From Crotalaria pallida (lineage: Eukaryota; Streptophyta; Magnoliopsida; Fabales; Fabaceae), in assembly GCA_037953625.1 (NCBI GenBank), contig CM075651.1:138102501-138166500 (forward strand): a stretch of DNA of 64,000 nucleotides, read 5' to 3'. The notes below the pieces were generated by a model, which was not told where the DNA came from, searched no databases, and saw only the letters and a program-made list of their open reading frames with translations. Both the position numbers and the translations under genes were made by a program. Each line of letters begins with the position of its first letter. Position 1 is the stretch's first letter. Below, one piece after another: positions 11,264 to 21,579 of this stretch.

Positions 11264-13866
11264 TGTAACGTCCTCAATTTAATTTCCCGTTAATGCATTT
11301 AATTAATTGTTATGGAAATATATTAAAATTAATTAAGAAAAACTAAGAAAAATAATCCAACGAGTATGTGAGGTGCTAGAATGGAGTTATGAAGGGTAGA
11401 ATCGAAATTGGAAGTGAATCGGGTTAGAAAGTGCAAGTTTATCTAAGTTAAAACACCTTTCCAACAACCCTAACTTGGAAAATTGTAATTAAATAATTAC
11501 AACCCCAATCAAGATTTCCACCGTTGGATATGAAGTTAAGGATTTTAGGAAGCTTGCTTTCAAATTTGAGCAAGATCCGTCGGGTAACGAAGAAGTTATC
11601 TCGATTTGAAGCAGGAAGAAAATAGGAGGAAATTGAAAAATGAATAAATGGGTACTGGGCAATAATACTCGAGTCTTTTAGAAAAGACTCGAGTGTTCTC
11701 AGCCTCTACTCGAGTCTTTGTGAAAAGACTCGAGTGTTTTACAGATCCTGAATCAGGAAAAGGCAAAACCCTCAGATTCACTCGAGTCTTTTAGAAAAGA
11801 CTCGAGTATTTTTTGGATTCACTCGAGTGATTAGTAAAAGACTCGAGTGTTTTTAACAGACCTGCAAAAAAATAAAAACGCGAGTTGGGGTCATTTTAAC
11901 CCCAAATATCACTTTCTCACTCTTCTTTTCTCCGACTTCTCTCTAGGGTTTTCAACCCCAATTCATAAATCAAACAAATCTCCCCAAATTAATCATCATA
12001 AATCATCATGGATCATCATTAAGCATCCCTCTTGCACTATTCATCATCATCAAGCTCTTGGATCTCTCTCTCTCCACGCTTTCTCTCTCATCCAGCCAAG
12101 AGGATCTTAGCTAAACTTGGTATTTTCTCTTTTAATCTTCAAAATCAAGGTAAGGGGGTTGATTCATGGGCTTGGGAGTTGAATTTTGGGTGTGTATAAT
12201 TATGATTAAGTTTAGGGTTAGATAATATGATTTTCTCTCTTTAATATATATGTTATTGTTCATGAAATTGCTTGACCGTATTTGCTACATGAAATAAGCA
12301 TGATTATTAGTTGTATTTGTGGTTTGTTGTGTATTAGTTGTTTACCTTGCAATTAGTTGAGTAATTTATGGACATTGTAAGTAATAAGTTGAAAAAGGAA
12401 TTTATGAGAATAAGGAGTAAGAAATTGTTTATGTTAGTAAATATGTAATTATGTAACTTCAAGTAAAAAAAATGAGATGTTTTGAAAAGTTTATATGAAT
12501 TGGAAATGAGAAGTGTTACTTTGCAAATTATGAGTATGAGAAGTGAAAGAAACAAAGTGGTAATGCAAAGTAAGGAAAAATAAGAAGGTCTGCAGCTATT
12601 AATCGCGTTTTGGGATCCACACCCATTAGGTGCACACGGTTAGGACAGGGTCCTACTAGCAAAGTAGGCCCGAATTAGCCCCAATAGGTACAAAGCTCGC
12701 TCAGGAAAAATCCCCATAAGATCAAAGGCTCGTTAGGTTACGTGGATCCTACGCGATGATTAATAGCTGCATTACCAAATATAATCATGAAATATGAATA
12801 AATGAGAATATATGAAAGAGAGTGAAGAAAAGAAAATAAAGAAAAGGCCCTAACGAGGGAAAGGTCTTATGGGTCAAGAAGTCCTGAGTGAGAAGAAGTC
12901 CTATTGGGTGAAGATACCATCCTAACCAATTGTGCAGCAAGAATACCTAATGGAATTCATAATGCAAGCAAAGTTCAGATACAAAAGTTAAAAGCTTGTG
13001 AAAGTAAATGTCATGTTTAAAGTTGAAGAAAAACCAAGAGTGATTATTATTGATATATGATTTAATTTCGAACCAATAAGGTGTGCAATGAAGCATGATT
13101 TATGTATGTGTGTGAATTGATTGTTGCATGCCTTAGTTGTTCTTATGCCTCTTTAAAATGACATTTCTGGGTTCGTGGATTTCTTACCCCTTACGCCCAT
13201 TTTTCAGGTTCAGAGTTAGATTCCGAGGTCCCAGCCGAGCAGGATCACTCTCCCAACTAGGGAGAGTAGTGTTTCATGCCATTTTACTAGTTTGGAACTT
13301 AGGTTATTTTGAGATTGTATATATATAAAACCACATTTATACTTTCTCTATAACTTATTATTTTTGTGGTGCAATGTGTAGGCACCTTTGGGCCGGATTT
13401 CCTCCGTTATGACGGGGATGTTCCGTGCATATTTTGTTGTAAGTCATACTTAATCTTTTTGGTGAATCTAAGCCATGCAGGTACATAGAATGAACTAGGG
13501 AAACACCCTAGTGATGCATAGAGGTTATATGAAATGGACTGGAAAAATATAAAATGAACTTGCAAGCAGGTAACAGGTTTTCAAGAAATATGGGAAATAT
13601 CCAATAAACAGAGGAGACTCTGTCGGATTTTTCCTAGAATTCCCTATAACTAAATATTACTAAATGTACTTTCTAAATAAGTATAATTAGGTAATTCCGC
13701 GTGTGAGCCCTATGTTTTGAAAAGTTAGGAAAAGGAAAATTTTAGACCACTATTTTTAGTAATGAATTAGGCTTCCCCACACTGATAATGGAGTTAAAAA
13801 CTAAATAATTAAGCAAAACTCACAAGAATATTTATTTAATTTTATTATAAAACTTAGGGTGTCACA
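11264..13866 (+). repeat. Chromovirus LTR3 (3' LTR, 2603 bp)
   Basis: Complete, from TGTAACG to GTGTCACA, followed at once by the right copy of the target duplication ACAGC (13867-13871). It carries the third ACTCGAGT hairpin cluster at 11667-11848. Confidence 0.95.
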
Positions 13867-13871
13867 ACAGC
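13867..13871. repeat. Chromovirus target-site duplication, right copy
   Basis: ACAGC matches 1019-1023. Its last base is also the last base of the LINE ORF2 stop codon (TAG on the minus strand, 13873 to 13871). Confidence 0.9.
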
Positions 13872-14464
13872 TACGGACGAATGAAGACACGACCAGCTAC
13901 ATCATCTTGGAGAGCCTGAAGCAGCTGCACCGGGGGGTTCGAGAATTGCACCAGCAAGGAATTCATATCAGTCCCCATCTTAGCAAGCACATCCGCACAA
14001 CAGTTTGCTTGACGCAGAACATGCGATAATGACACATTCCAATCACGACCCAGAAGCTCCTTGATGTCCGCCACCATAACTCCAAACAAATGGCATTGAG
14101 GTACCACATCTAAAGAAACCAACCTGTATGCCTCCAACGAGTCGGTCTCACAGCAAACCTTATGGTGGCCGAGATTCCAAACCATCTCTAAACCATGCTT
14201 AAGAGCTAATAACTCAGCCAAAAGCACAGATTTTGACCCAAAGCAACCGACAAAACCACCTAACCAAGCACCGTTACAGTCACGAATGAGCCCACCAAAT
14301 CCAACCTTACTTGCATCATGCCTATAACTTCCATCTACCTTGAGTTTCACAGCAGGGAAGGAAGGCTTTGACCACTGCACCATTCTAACAGGTCGAGTAG
14401 TAAGAGAGGGAAGCCTCCACCACTTCCTTAACTCCTCCACCATGGACTGAACAAAGAAAACCAC
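13871..14464 (-). pseudogene. LINE ORF2, C-terminal RNase H segment
   Basis: In the same frame as the RT segment but separated from it by a single TAG (minus strand, 14467 to 14465). The protein is a plant-type RNase H (KLKVDGSYRHD, FGGLIRD, AELLALKHGLEM, ETDSLEA, HVLRQANCCADVLAKMG). D, E, D and D catalytic positions can all be placed. A C-terminal RNase H is characteristic of plant L1 LINEs. The natural stop TAG at 13873-13871 is exactly where the chromovirus inserted. Confidence 0.9.
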
Positions 14465-17434
14465 CTACTCAAACTCAAATCTCTCGGAGCCAAAGATTTC
14501 AGAGTTACGCCACCTCCAAGCCCACCATAGGACAGCCAAGAAAAGGTGAAATTTGCTACCTTCCACATGGTCTCTAGTCCATGACCAAACATTGGTGTTC
14601 ATGAAATTCTGATTCCAGAAGCCAAACCTAAGCCACAACTCACGACTGTGCACACAATCACGGACACAATGAAGAACAGATTCTTCAGCTAGGCCACAAC
14701 GCGCACACACCGGAGAAGCCTCCAAACCTCTGCGAAACCGAAACTCAGCAGTAGGAACAACATTATGCAATAGGAGCCAAATCAACATCTTGACCTTTTC
14801 ATGACATTTGATCTTCCAAACCCAAGACCAAGACTCGTCCAACATGGTGGTAAAATTGGCTTGACAAAGCCACCTGTACCCTTTAGCAGCGGAATATTCA
14901 CCATCCAAGCTCATTGACCAAGACCAGACATCTTGAGCATTGCCAAAGCCCAAAATCTGCACCCCATCCAGCTCCTGCTGAATATCGTGAGGCATTAAAG
15001 TGCCAAGCATCCGCCAATCCCAACCAGAGTCCTTCCAAACATCACAAACTCTAAGATCCACATCCGAAATGTGCACCCACGGGACTTTCTCGCATAATGG
15101 GCTGGCTTTATTCCAAGCACCATACCAGAAGGAGGTATAACCATTTCCAAATCTGAACCCAAAGCCTTCCTTCAACCTTTCCTTAGCACGGAGGATGCTT
15201 TTCATGGTATAAGACATAGGGCTAGAGCGGTTAGCCTGTAAGATACATCTCCCATGTAAGTATTTATGAACAATCATTTCCTTCCAGAGACAAGGAGAAT
15301 CAGAAAGCAAACGCCACACTAACTTCCCCAAGAGGGAGACATTAGCCCATCTAGAATCTCTGATACCCAAACCACCAAAAGCCTTCGGTCTCGTAACTTT
15401 TTTCCAGCTAACCAGACTCATACTTCTGTTACTACCTTCTCTCCCCCAGATGAAATTCCCGGTCACTCTATCAACATCATTGCAGACACTCTGGGGAAGC
15501 CATAACGCCTGCATAGTGTACGAAGGAATGGACGCCAACACTGACTGGGCAAGGCACACCTTACCAGCTCTATTTAGCAAATTTCGCTTCCAAATCGCAA
15601 GCCGGGATCTCAATTTATCAACTAAAGGGAGGAAGTGGCTTCTTGAAGCTTTCCCAGAAATCAAAGGAAACCCCAGGTACTTACCCAAATCTGAACAGAA
15701 AGGAATCTGCGTCACATTACTATACTCCACTGTGACTCCTCTCGAGATTCTAGCAGAAGCAAATCCCTTGGACTTTTCATAATTAACTTTCATACCAGAC
15801 GCCATACAAAATTCATCCAGAACCTCAACCACTACACGGTGCTGTCCAGCTTTCGCTTTACAAAACAGGAAAATATCATCCGCAAATAAGAGGTGAGAAA
15901 TGGAAGGACCACCTCGGGACACATTCACAGGCCACCACTTCTTTTGCTGAACCTTAAGATTAATAAGGGAGGAGAGCTTCTCCATGCATAACACAAACAA
16001 ATAAGGGGACATGGGGTCACCTTGACGAAGACCTCTAGAAGGGGTAAAATTATCCAATCTCTCCCCATTCCACAACACCGATAAAGAGGAAGAGCGGACA
16101 CACTGCATTATGAGAGATACCAAAATATGAGGGAAGCCAAAATCATCAAGAGTATTCTGTAGAAAGTCCCAATTCACGCGGTCATAAGCTTTTTCCATAT
16201 CAATTTTAAACGCCACCGAACCCACCTTACTCTTTGATCTCTTCATAAAGTGTATAATCTCTTGGGCTATAATAACGTTACACGTTGTCCCTCTACCAGG
16301 AACAAAACTACTCTGGAGAGGACCAACTAGAGAATCCATAAAGGGTCTCAGTCTATTAACAATGACTTTGGTTATAACCTTATAAATCACATTACATAAC
16401 CCAATTGGTCGAAATTGCTTAAATTCAGTAGGATTATGTACCTTCGGAATTAGCACGAGAAGAGTCTCACATAAACGATGATCCAAAGTCCCCGTTGAGA
16501 AAGCCTCCGCCACTAACTTCCACACATCCATACCCACGACATCCCAATACTTTTTAAAGAAAAAGGGCTGAAAACCATCGGGTCCAGGAGCTTTGTAAGA
16601 TTTGAGACCCATAACCGCATATTTAACCTCCTCAACAGACACGGGCTTCCTCAATTGATCCTTTCCCTCCTCCGTCAAACCAGCTACCGGGACATGCCGC
16701 AACGCCTCGGGAGACGCCCCAATCGGACTAGCAAATAAATTAGAGTAAAAAATCATAGCCGCCTGCTTGAGAGTGTTGTTGTCGGTGCACCAAGACCCAT
16801 CTCCCAGAAAAAGACCATGGATTTTATTCCTTTTCCGGCGAATGATAGTTTGAGTATGAAAGAACTTAGTGTTACGATCTCCAAACTTCACCCAATTCTC
16901 CCGAGATTTCTGGAACCACAACATTTCCTCCTGGGCAAGGATAGAGGCATGCTCCTTCTTAAGCTTCTTCTCAAGCGTTAGTAAGTCATGGGTCCTTCCA
17001 GTCTCAAGAGCTCTCTGCACCCCAGCGAGTCTTGCTTCAACTCTACGTTTATTGCGGAAAATATTTCCAAAAGTAACAGCATTAAACCGCAGAGCATCAC
17101 ATTTTACCTGATCCAATTTATCCCACACACTACCATCATTATCCAACCAAGCTCTCGAAACTACTCCCGGAAACTCCTCATGAAACGTCCAGGCCGCTTG
17201 AAACCTGAAGGGTCTATTATGAGATGGGGGGATAACACCACAACAGCGAAGAAGGAGGGGAGAATGATCGGAGTGCACTCTGCAGAGATTTTCTATGAAA
17301 GCTTCTGGAAAAGCATGGCGCCACTGTAAATCCGCTAAAGCTCTATCAAGTCTCTTCAAAAGCAGTCCTACAGAACCTTCTCTTCTAGCCAGGTATATTG
17401 TGACCCTGAAGACCCCAAGTCCACCAACCTGCAA
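14465..17434 (-). pseudogene. LINE ORF2, reverse transcriptase segment
   Basis: Open for 989 codons. The start of the frame holds the end of the endonuclease domain (RLDRALADLQW, VHSDHSPLLL). RT follows with YKAPGPDGFQPFFFKKYW, LIPKV, RPIGLCNVIYK, FKIDMEKAYDRVNWDFLQ, GLRQGDPMSPYLF and the catalytic LLFADDIFLF. A zinc-binding reverse-transcriptase domain near residues 860-950 has VCARCGLAEESVLHCVRDC. The upstream endonuclease lies in another frame (17368-17964), so a frameshift near 17.40 kb splits ORF2. Translation from this piece alone would lack most of the nuclease. Confidence 0.93.
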
Positions 17435-17964
17435 TCCTCCATCACGTTGTGAAACTTAGTCGCCCTATTAAAAGAGAAGTTCCCACCACTAACTTCAGAA
17501 GGAAGCAAAATCTCATTAAAATCTCCAATCAAGAACCAAGGAATAATTATGGAACTACGAAGCGAAAAGAGATAGCTCCATAACTGATCCCTTACCGTAG
17601 CAACCGGGCTCCCATATATCGCACTACACATCCAGGATACATTTTGAGAAGTAATCCTAACTGTGACACACTGGTGAAATGACTCCACTTCATCAATACT
17701 AAAGCCTACATTCTCCTTGTACAGTACCCAAACCCCTCCAGAATGACCGTGAGCTTCAGTAATCGCTCCCGGGGAAAAACCAAGGGAATTCCAGAACCTT
17801 CTCGCCTGAGAGAACTGAATATGCGGTTCAAGAATAACAAAATTAGAAGGATCATGTTGCTGTATCAGATTCCTAACATGACGTCTACCACCTTTATTGG
17901 CAGCGCCACGAACATTCCAAGAAATTATCCTAAAGTCTTGAAACTCCATCATCAACAAAAACAA
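17368..17964 (-). pseudogene. LINE ORF2, endonuclease segment
   Basis: AP-endonuclease-like (exonuclease-endonuclease-phosphatase fold) N-terminal part of ORF2. It shows ISWNVRGAANKGGRR, ILEPH, the YGSP block, LIGDFNEILLPSE and GSQYTW, which supply the metal-binding N, E and D/N positions. The SDH motif lies in the following segment, after a frameshift near 17.40 kb. The enzyme nicks target DNA for target-primed reverse transcription. Confidence 0.9.
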
Positions 17965-17991
17965 GGAGTAACCGCAACAACCAAACTTGGA

Positions 17992-19677
17992 TTACTGCCC
18001 CGAATCCCACATCATGGCCGAAGTCTCAACCTTGCGACTTTCCCCAAGGACTTCTTGGTTGATCAAATTACCCTCTGCCACCATAACTTCATGGGCACCC
18101 TCAATCTCCGAGTGTATAGACTTCAAAGCCAGCAATTTATCTGGCGGTTTAGTATTCTCACCATTGTCTTGGATCATACGATAGGCCACACCCCTCAACA
18201 AGTTAGGAGAGATGTTAATCCCTGTACCTAAATCAAATCCCATCGAAGGCTTCTCAATTGGCTGCCCCCGAGTTAGGTCCGAGTCAGTATTTCCTTTCTG
18301 AGTCGACTCACTGGGTCGCACGTCCTTGACCCTATTCACCTGCATGGGGCTTTTCGCTGCATGAGTTTGTTTCTGACCCATATTGCCTCTCGTGCTAGTC
18401 ACATGTGGGGAATCTTTTCGGACCCTTTTTTTTATTGTTTTCAAAAACCTTCCCTCGTGTTTCCTTATTAGAGACATCCTGGCTTGGCAACTGACCAGTC
18501 GTCATCTTTGCGGACACTACATTGACCTTATCTCCATTGAGATTCTCAAATTTATTGTATCCCTCCTTAGTCGATGATTGCTTCCCCAACTCCTTAAATT
18601 TCTCCCCACCAGATCCCATTTTTTCTCACTTATCCCTTTTTTCTTCCTCCTAACAACCAACCAATCACCATGTAGTTCCTCCTCAGGATCTGTCACATTA
18701 ACTATATTCCCATGAGTTACGGCTGATATCTCTCCTTGCTGAGATTCCCCCATGCCAGAGACTTGGTCAACGGTGCTTGGAACCACCACACCACCAGAAA
18801 CCGGAGCTTGAACTGGTGGAGCAACAGGAGGGGTCTTAGTGCAATTCCGACTCAAATGACCATAACAACCGCATGAGGAACAGATCAAATGGAGTCCTTC
18901 GTACTCCACCTTATACCAGTGGTCCCTAAACCATACTTTACCAACCACCGGCACCGTCAAATCAATCTCAACACACACCCTAGCAAACTTGCCACGTGTA
19001 ACATTTACCGTCTGCATATCAACCCGCTGAGGGATTCCAACCGCCGAAGCCAAGCCAAGTAAGAAACTCTTCTCATAAAACATTAAGTTCAAGCCTGGAA
19101 AACGAATCCAAACCAGCGTGCGATTGACTTGAGTAGTAGGAGACACGAAGTCCGGGCTCCATCGCTGCACCGACAAGCAATGGTCAAAAATCATCCAAGG
19201 TCCACCCATCATCACTTTTTCTCGAGCAGATTCCTCTTCAAACTTCACCACAAAGAAACCATTCCCAACATCCATGATATCAAAGCCACTATTAAGCTTC
19301 CACACATTCCTTAAACGGTCCCTCATGGTTAAGAATCCTAAATTCTTCCCCAAAAGCTTCACCACTAAAGCATCTTCCCAAGGCAAACACATCTTCTCAA
19401 AAATTGAATCATCCAAGTAAACACGTGGTTTCAATCTGTTTCCCCCATCTGGAATAATCTTCATCAAGTTAGCCTTAATAAGATCCACCTCCTCCAACCT
19501 AGGAGGTACAACCTTTCCGCCCATAGTTTTGTCACGAAAAGAAACCCCTTCTTGCACCAGACTAGTACTCCCTTCCCCACCTTGCTTATCAGGGGGGGTC
19601 ACTCTTAGGTTGTGCATGGAAAGCGTTCGTCGTAGAGAACGTAAATCTTTCTCCCATGGAAGTAAACTTTTGATCAT
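17992..19677 (-). pseudogene. LINE ORF1 (nucleic-acid-binding protein), frameshifted
   Basis: Starts MIKSLLPWEKDLRSLRRTL and has the plant LINE ORF1 layout: a DUF4283-like region (LPWEDALVVKLLGKNLGF to MMGGPWMIFDHCLSVQRWSPDF) and a CCHC knuckle (CSSCGCYGHLSRNC, about residues 265-278). The main frame ends at 18517. A second frame (18395-18619) carries the expected continuation (GSGGEKFKELGKQ). Near a T-run at 18425-18433 the original frame resumes and runs to 17992. Two compensating frameshifts therefore interrupt the C-terminal third. The product would coat LINE RNA. Confidence 0.85.
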
Positions 19678-19686
19678 TACATTTGT

Positions 19687-19699
19687 AAATAGAAAACAT
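19687..19699. repeat. LINE target-site duplication, right copy
   Basis: AAATAGAAAACAT, identical to 971-983. It marks the 5' junction of the minus-strand LINE. Confidence 0.85.
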
Positions 19700-19829
19700 A
19701 ATTATTATTATCGATAAGATTTTTAAAATAAAAAAGGAAACGTTTTCTCGTAGTAAACATACCCTAACCTTTTAGCGTGAAAAATCTTCTAAACATGAGA
19801 ATTAAAAAGGAGACCTAATCCAAAAAGAA

Positions 19830-21067
19830 CTTTGCTTTTTGTCCCATCTTTTACTCTTTGGCCCTCATTCGTATTTATTATGAATGAAGTTGCCCTTATT
19901 TTACCCACTTTAACAATGCGGAAAATCATTTCCTATTTAAACAAGGCGGAAACAAATATTAATATATATCCTCTAACAAAGAGGCGAAATTATTCTGCTT
20001 AGTTAAAGGCGGAAATCACTTTTTAGTCTTCCGACTATTTGAATGCGGAAATAGTTAAAAAAAAAAAGGAAAGTTCATTGAAGACACATTGATACCTTTC
20101 ACATGCTTTTTATATATTTATTTATTTATTTAAGCTTATTTATGGTTTTAGTCCCTAAAAGTTAGGAGTATTTTGATTTTGGTCCATGGAATTTTTTTTT
20201 ATCTTGACTCATCCTTAATTGTTTTGAAAATTTGGTTTTAATCCATGTCGTTAGGAGAAATCCGTTAACTATTGATGTGACTAACAAAATGTCACATTAG
20301 CATACACGTGTGGAAATATTGCATGCCCTGGTCGGATGGCGTAGATGATTCAGACTCGCAAGAGCAAAAGGGCCAAAGCCCAATCCACAAACACATTTGG
20401 GTTGAACTTTGACCTTTTTTCTCCTGCGGGTCCCAATCATCCACGTCATCATATCGATAACCTGCAACACTTGTATACGTGTATGTTGATGTGACATTCT
20501 GTTAGTCACATCCGCGGTTAACAAAATTTTCATAAGGGAATTGACTAAAACCAAATTTTGCAAAACAATTAAGGATGAGTCAAGGTCAAAAAAACGTCTA
20601 AGGACTAAAACCAAAACACCTCAAACTTTCAGGGACTAAAGACATAAATAAGCCGTTTATTTATTATGTAAAGTTGTTGTTATTGCATTTAGATCCATCC
20701 CCATACTAGTTTCCATACGCTACAGTGCTATCGATCACAAAAAAGAAAAACTAGAATAATTGGCAAATAATACAGTTTATCCATGACCGGGTAGTTCTTA
20801 GTTGGACAGAAACATCTAGACTAAACATCTCGCCAGTTTAGTCTTCCGACTATTTGAAAGCGGAAATAGTTAAAAAAAGATTAAAAAGTGACTTCCGTCT
20901 TTAACTAAACGGAATAATTCCTTTATTTGTTTCCGCTTTGTTTAAATCGGAAATGATTTTCCATCTTGTTAAAGTCGATAAAATAAACAGAACTTCGTCT
21001 ATAAAAAACATGAATGGGGTGAAAGAATAAAAGGTGGGAAAAAAAAAAGCAAAGGTCATCCAAAAAT
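19830..21067. mobile_element. Fold-back (long inverted repeat) element, interrupted
   Basis: The left arm (about 19830-20035) and right arm (about 20880-21067) are diverged inverted repeats of about 200 bp. Shared blocks include the CTTTGCTTTTT region, the AAATCATTTCC region and GCGGAAACAAATA. A 42-bp segment that should be the loop is present twice in direct orientation, at 20022-20063 and 20837-20878, with one mismatch. It flanks about 770 bp that includes a Mutator-type MITE. No coding capacity. The family is not recognised, and the GCGGAAA/TTTCCGC words recur through both arms. Confidence 0.65.
20133..20654. mobile_element. Mutator-type MITE with long terminal inverted repeats
   Basis: Ends read AGCTTATTTATGGTTTTAGT and, reverse-complemented, GGCTTATTTATGTCTTTAGT. 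The inverted arms continue for about 170 bp. A 9-bp duplication is seen with one mismatch (ATTTATTTA at 20124-20132, GTTTATTTA at 20655-20663), the size expected for Mutator-like elements. About 522 bp, non-coding. It is nested inside the fold-back element. Confidence 0.7.
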
Positions 21068-21267
21068 ATACCCATTATAAAAAGTAGAACTACAATTGGT
21101 TCACTCTTTATGAGATGATAACACTCAATGTCTAGGATGACTCTCAAATCTCCTCAAGTATGGTGGAAATAAAACTGTTTATTTGATTATCTGGACGTTT
21201 GGAAACGACGTGCAGGCTCCACAACCGAGACCCAATAAGGCACTCTACTTTTTCTTTAAATTTTTTT

Positions 21268-21570
21268 GACTTATTTATGCTTTTGGTCTCTAAAAATTCA
21301 GCGTGTTTTGGTTTTAATCTATATAAGTTATTTTGATCGAGATTAGTCCTTAATTTTTCAAACATTTTGGTTTTGATCCATTCAATTATGAAAAAACTGT
21401 TATTTGCTGATGTGGCAAGCGGAACACCATGTCAGCATGCAGTCACGTAGTGTGAGACGCCAAATAAGTGATATGACATTGATGATAAAGATCCATGGAC
21501 ACAAAATGGTCTCATACATAAAATAAACCAAAACACGCTGAACTTTTAGAACCAAAATCATAAATAAACC
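21268..21570. mobile_element. Mutator-type MITE (second copy of the family)
   Basis: Ends GACTTATTTATGCTTTTGGT and, reverse-complemented, GGTTTATTTATGATTTTGGT match the element at 20133. A perfect 9-bp duplication AATTTTTTT (21259-21267, 21571-21579) flanks it, though it is low in complexity. 303 bp, non-coding. Confidence 0.7.
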
Positions 21571-21579
21571 AATTTTTTT

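Larger units (their letters stand above)
1024..13866 (+). mobile_element. Tandem Tekay-type Ty3/gypsy chromovirus (LTR-int-LTR-int-LTR)
   Basis: Three LTR copies begin at 1024, 3980 and 11264, each with TGTAACGTCC. The last two end at 6582 and 13866 with GGTGTCACA. The whole array is flanked by one 5-bp target duplication, ACAGC, at 1019-1023 and 13867-13871, so it behaves as a single insertion that later became tandem, probably by unequal LTR-LTR recombination. The left unit lacks everything from mid-LTR to the end of RNase H. The right unit (3980-13866) looks complete. The lineage follows from the domain order PR-RT-RH-INT, the C-terminal chromodomain-like tail and the initiator-Met primer site. 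The whole sits inside a LINE. Confidence 0.95.
13872..19686 (-). mobile_element. L1-type plant LINE, main body
   Basis: A minus-strand non-LTR retrotransposon with ORF1 (zinc-knuckle protein) and ORF2 (endonuclease, RT, zinc-binding and RNase H). With its 3' end at 984-1023 it totals about 5.85 kb and is bracketed by a 13-bp target duplication (971-983, 19687-19699). The ORF1 start lies only about 10 bp from the 5' junction, so a small 5' truncation is possible. Frameshifts and one in-frame stop show it is no longer autonomous. Confidence 0.93.
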
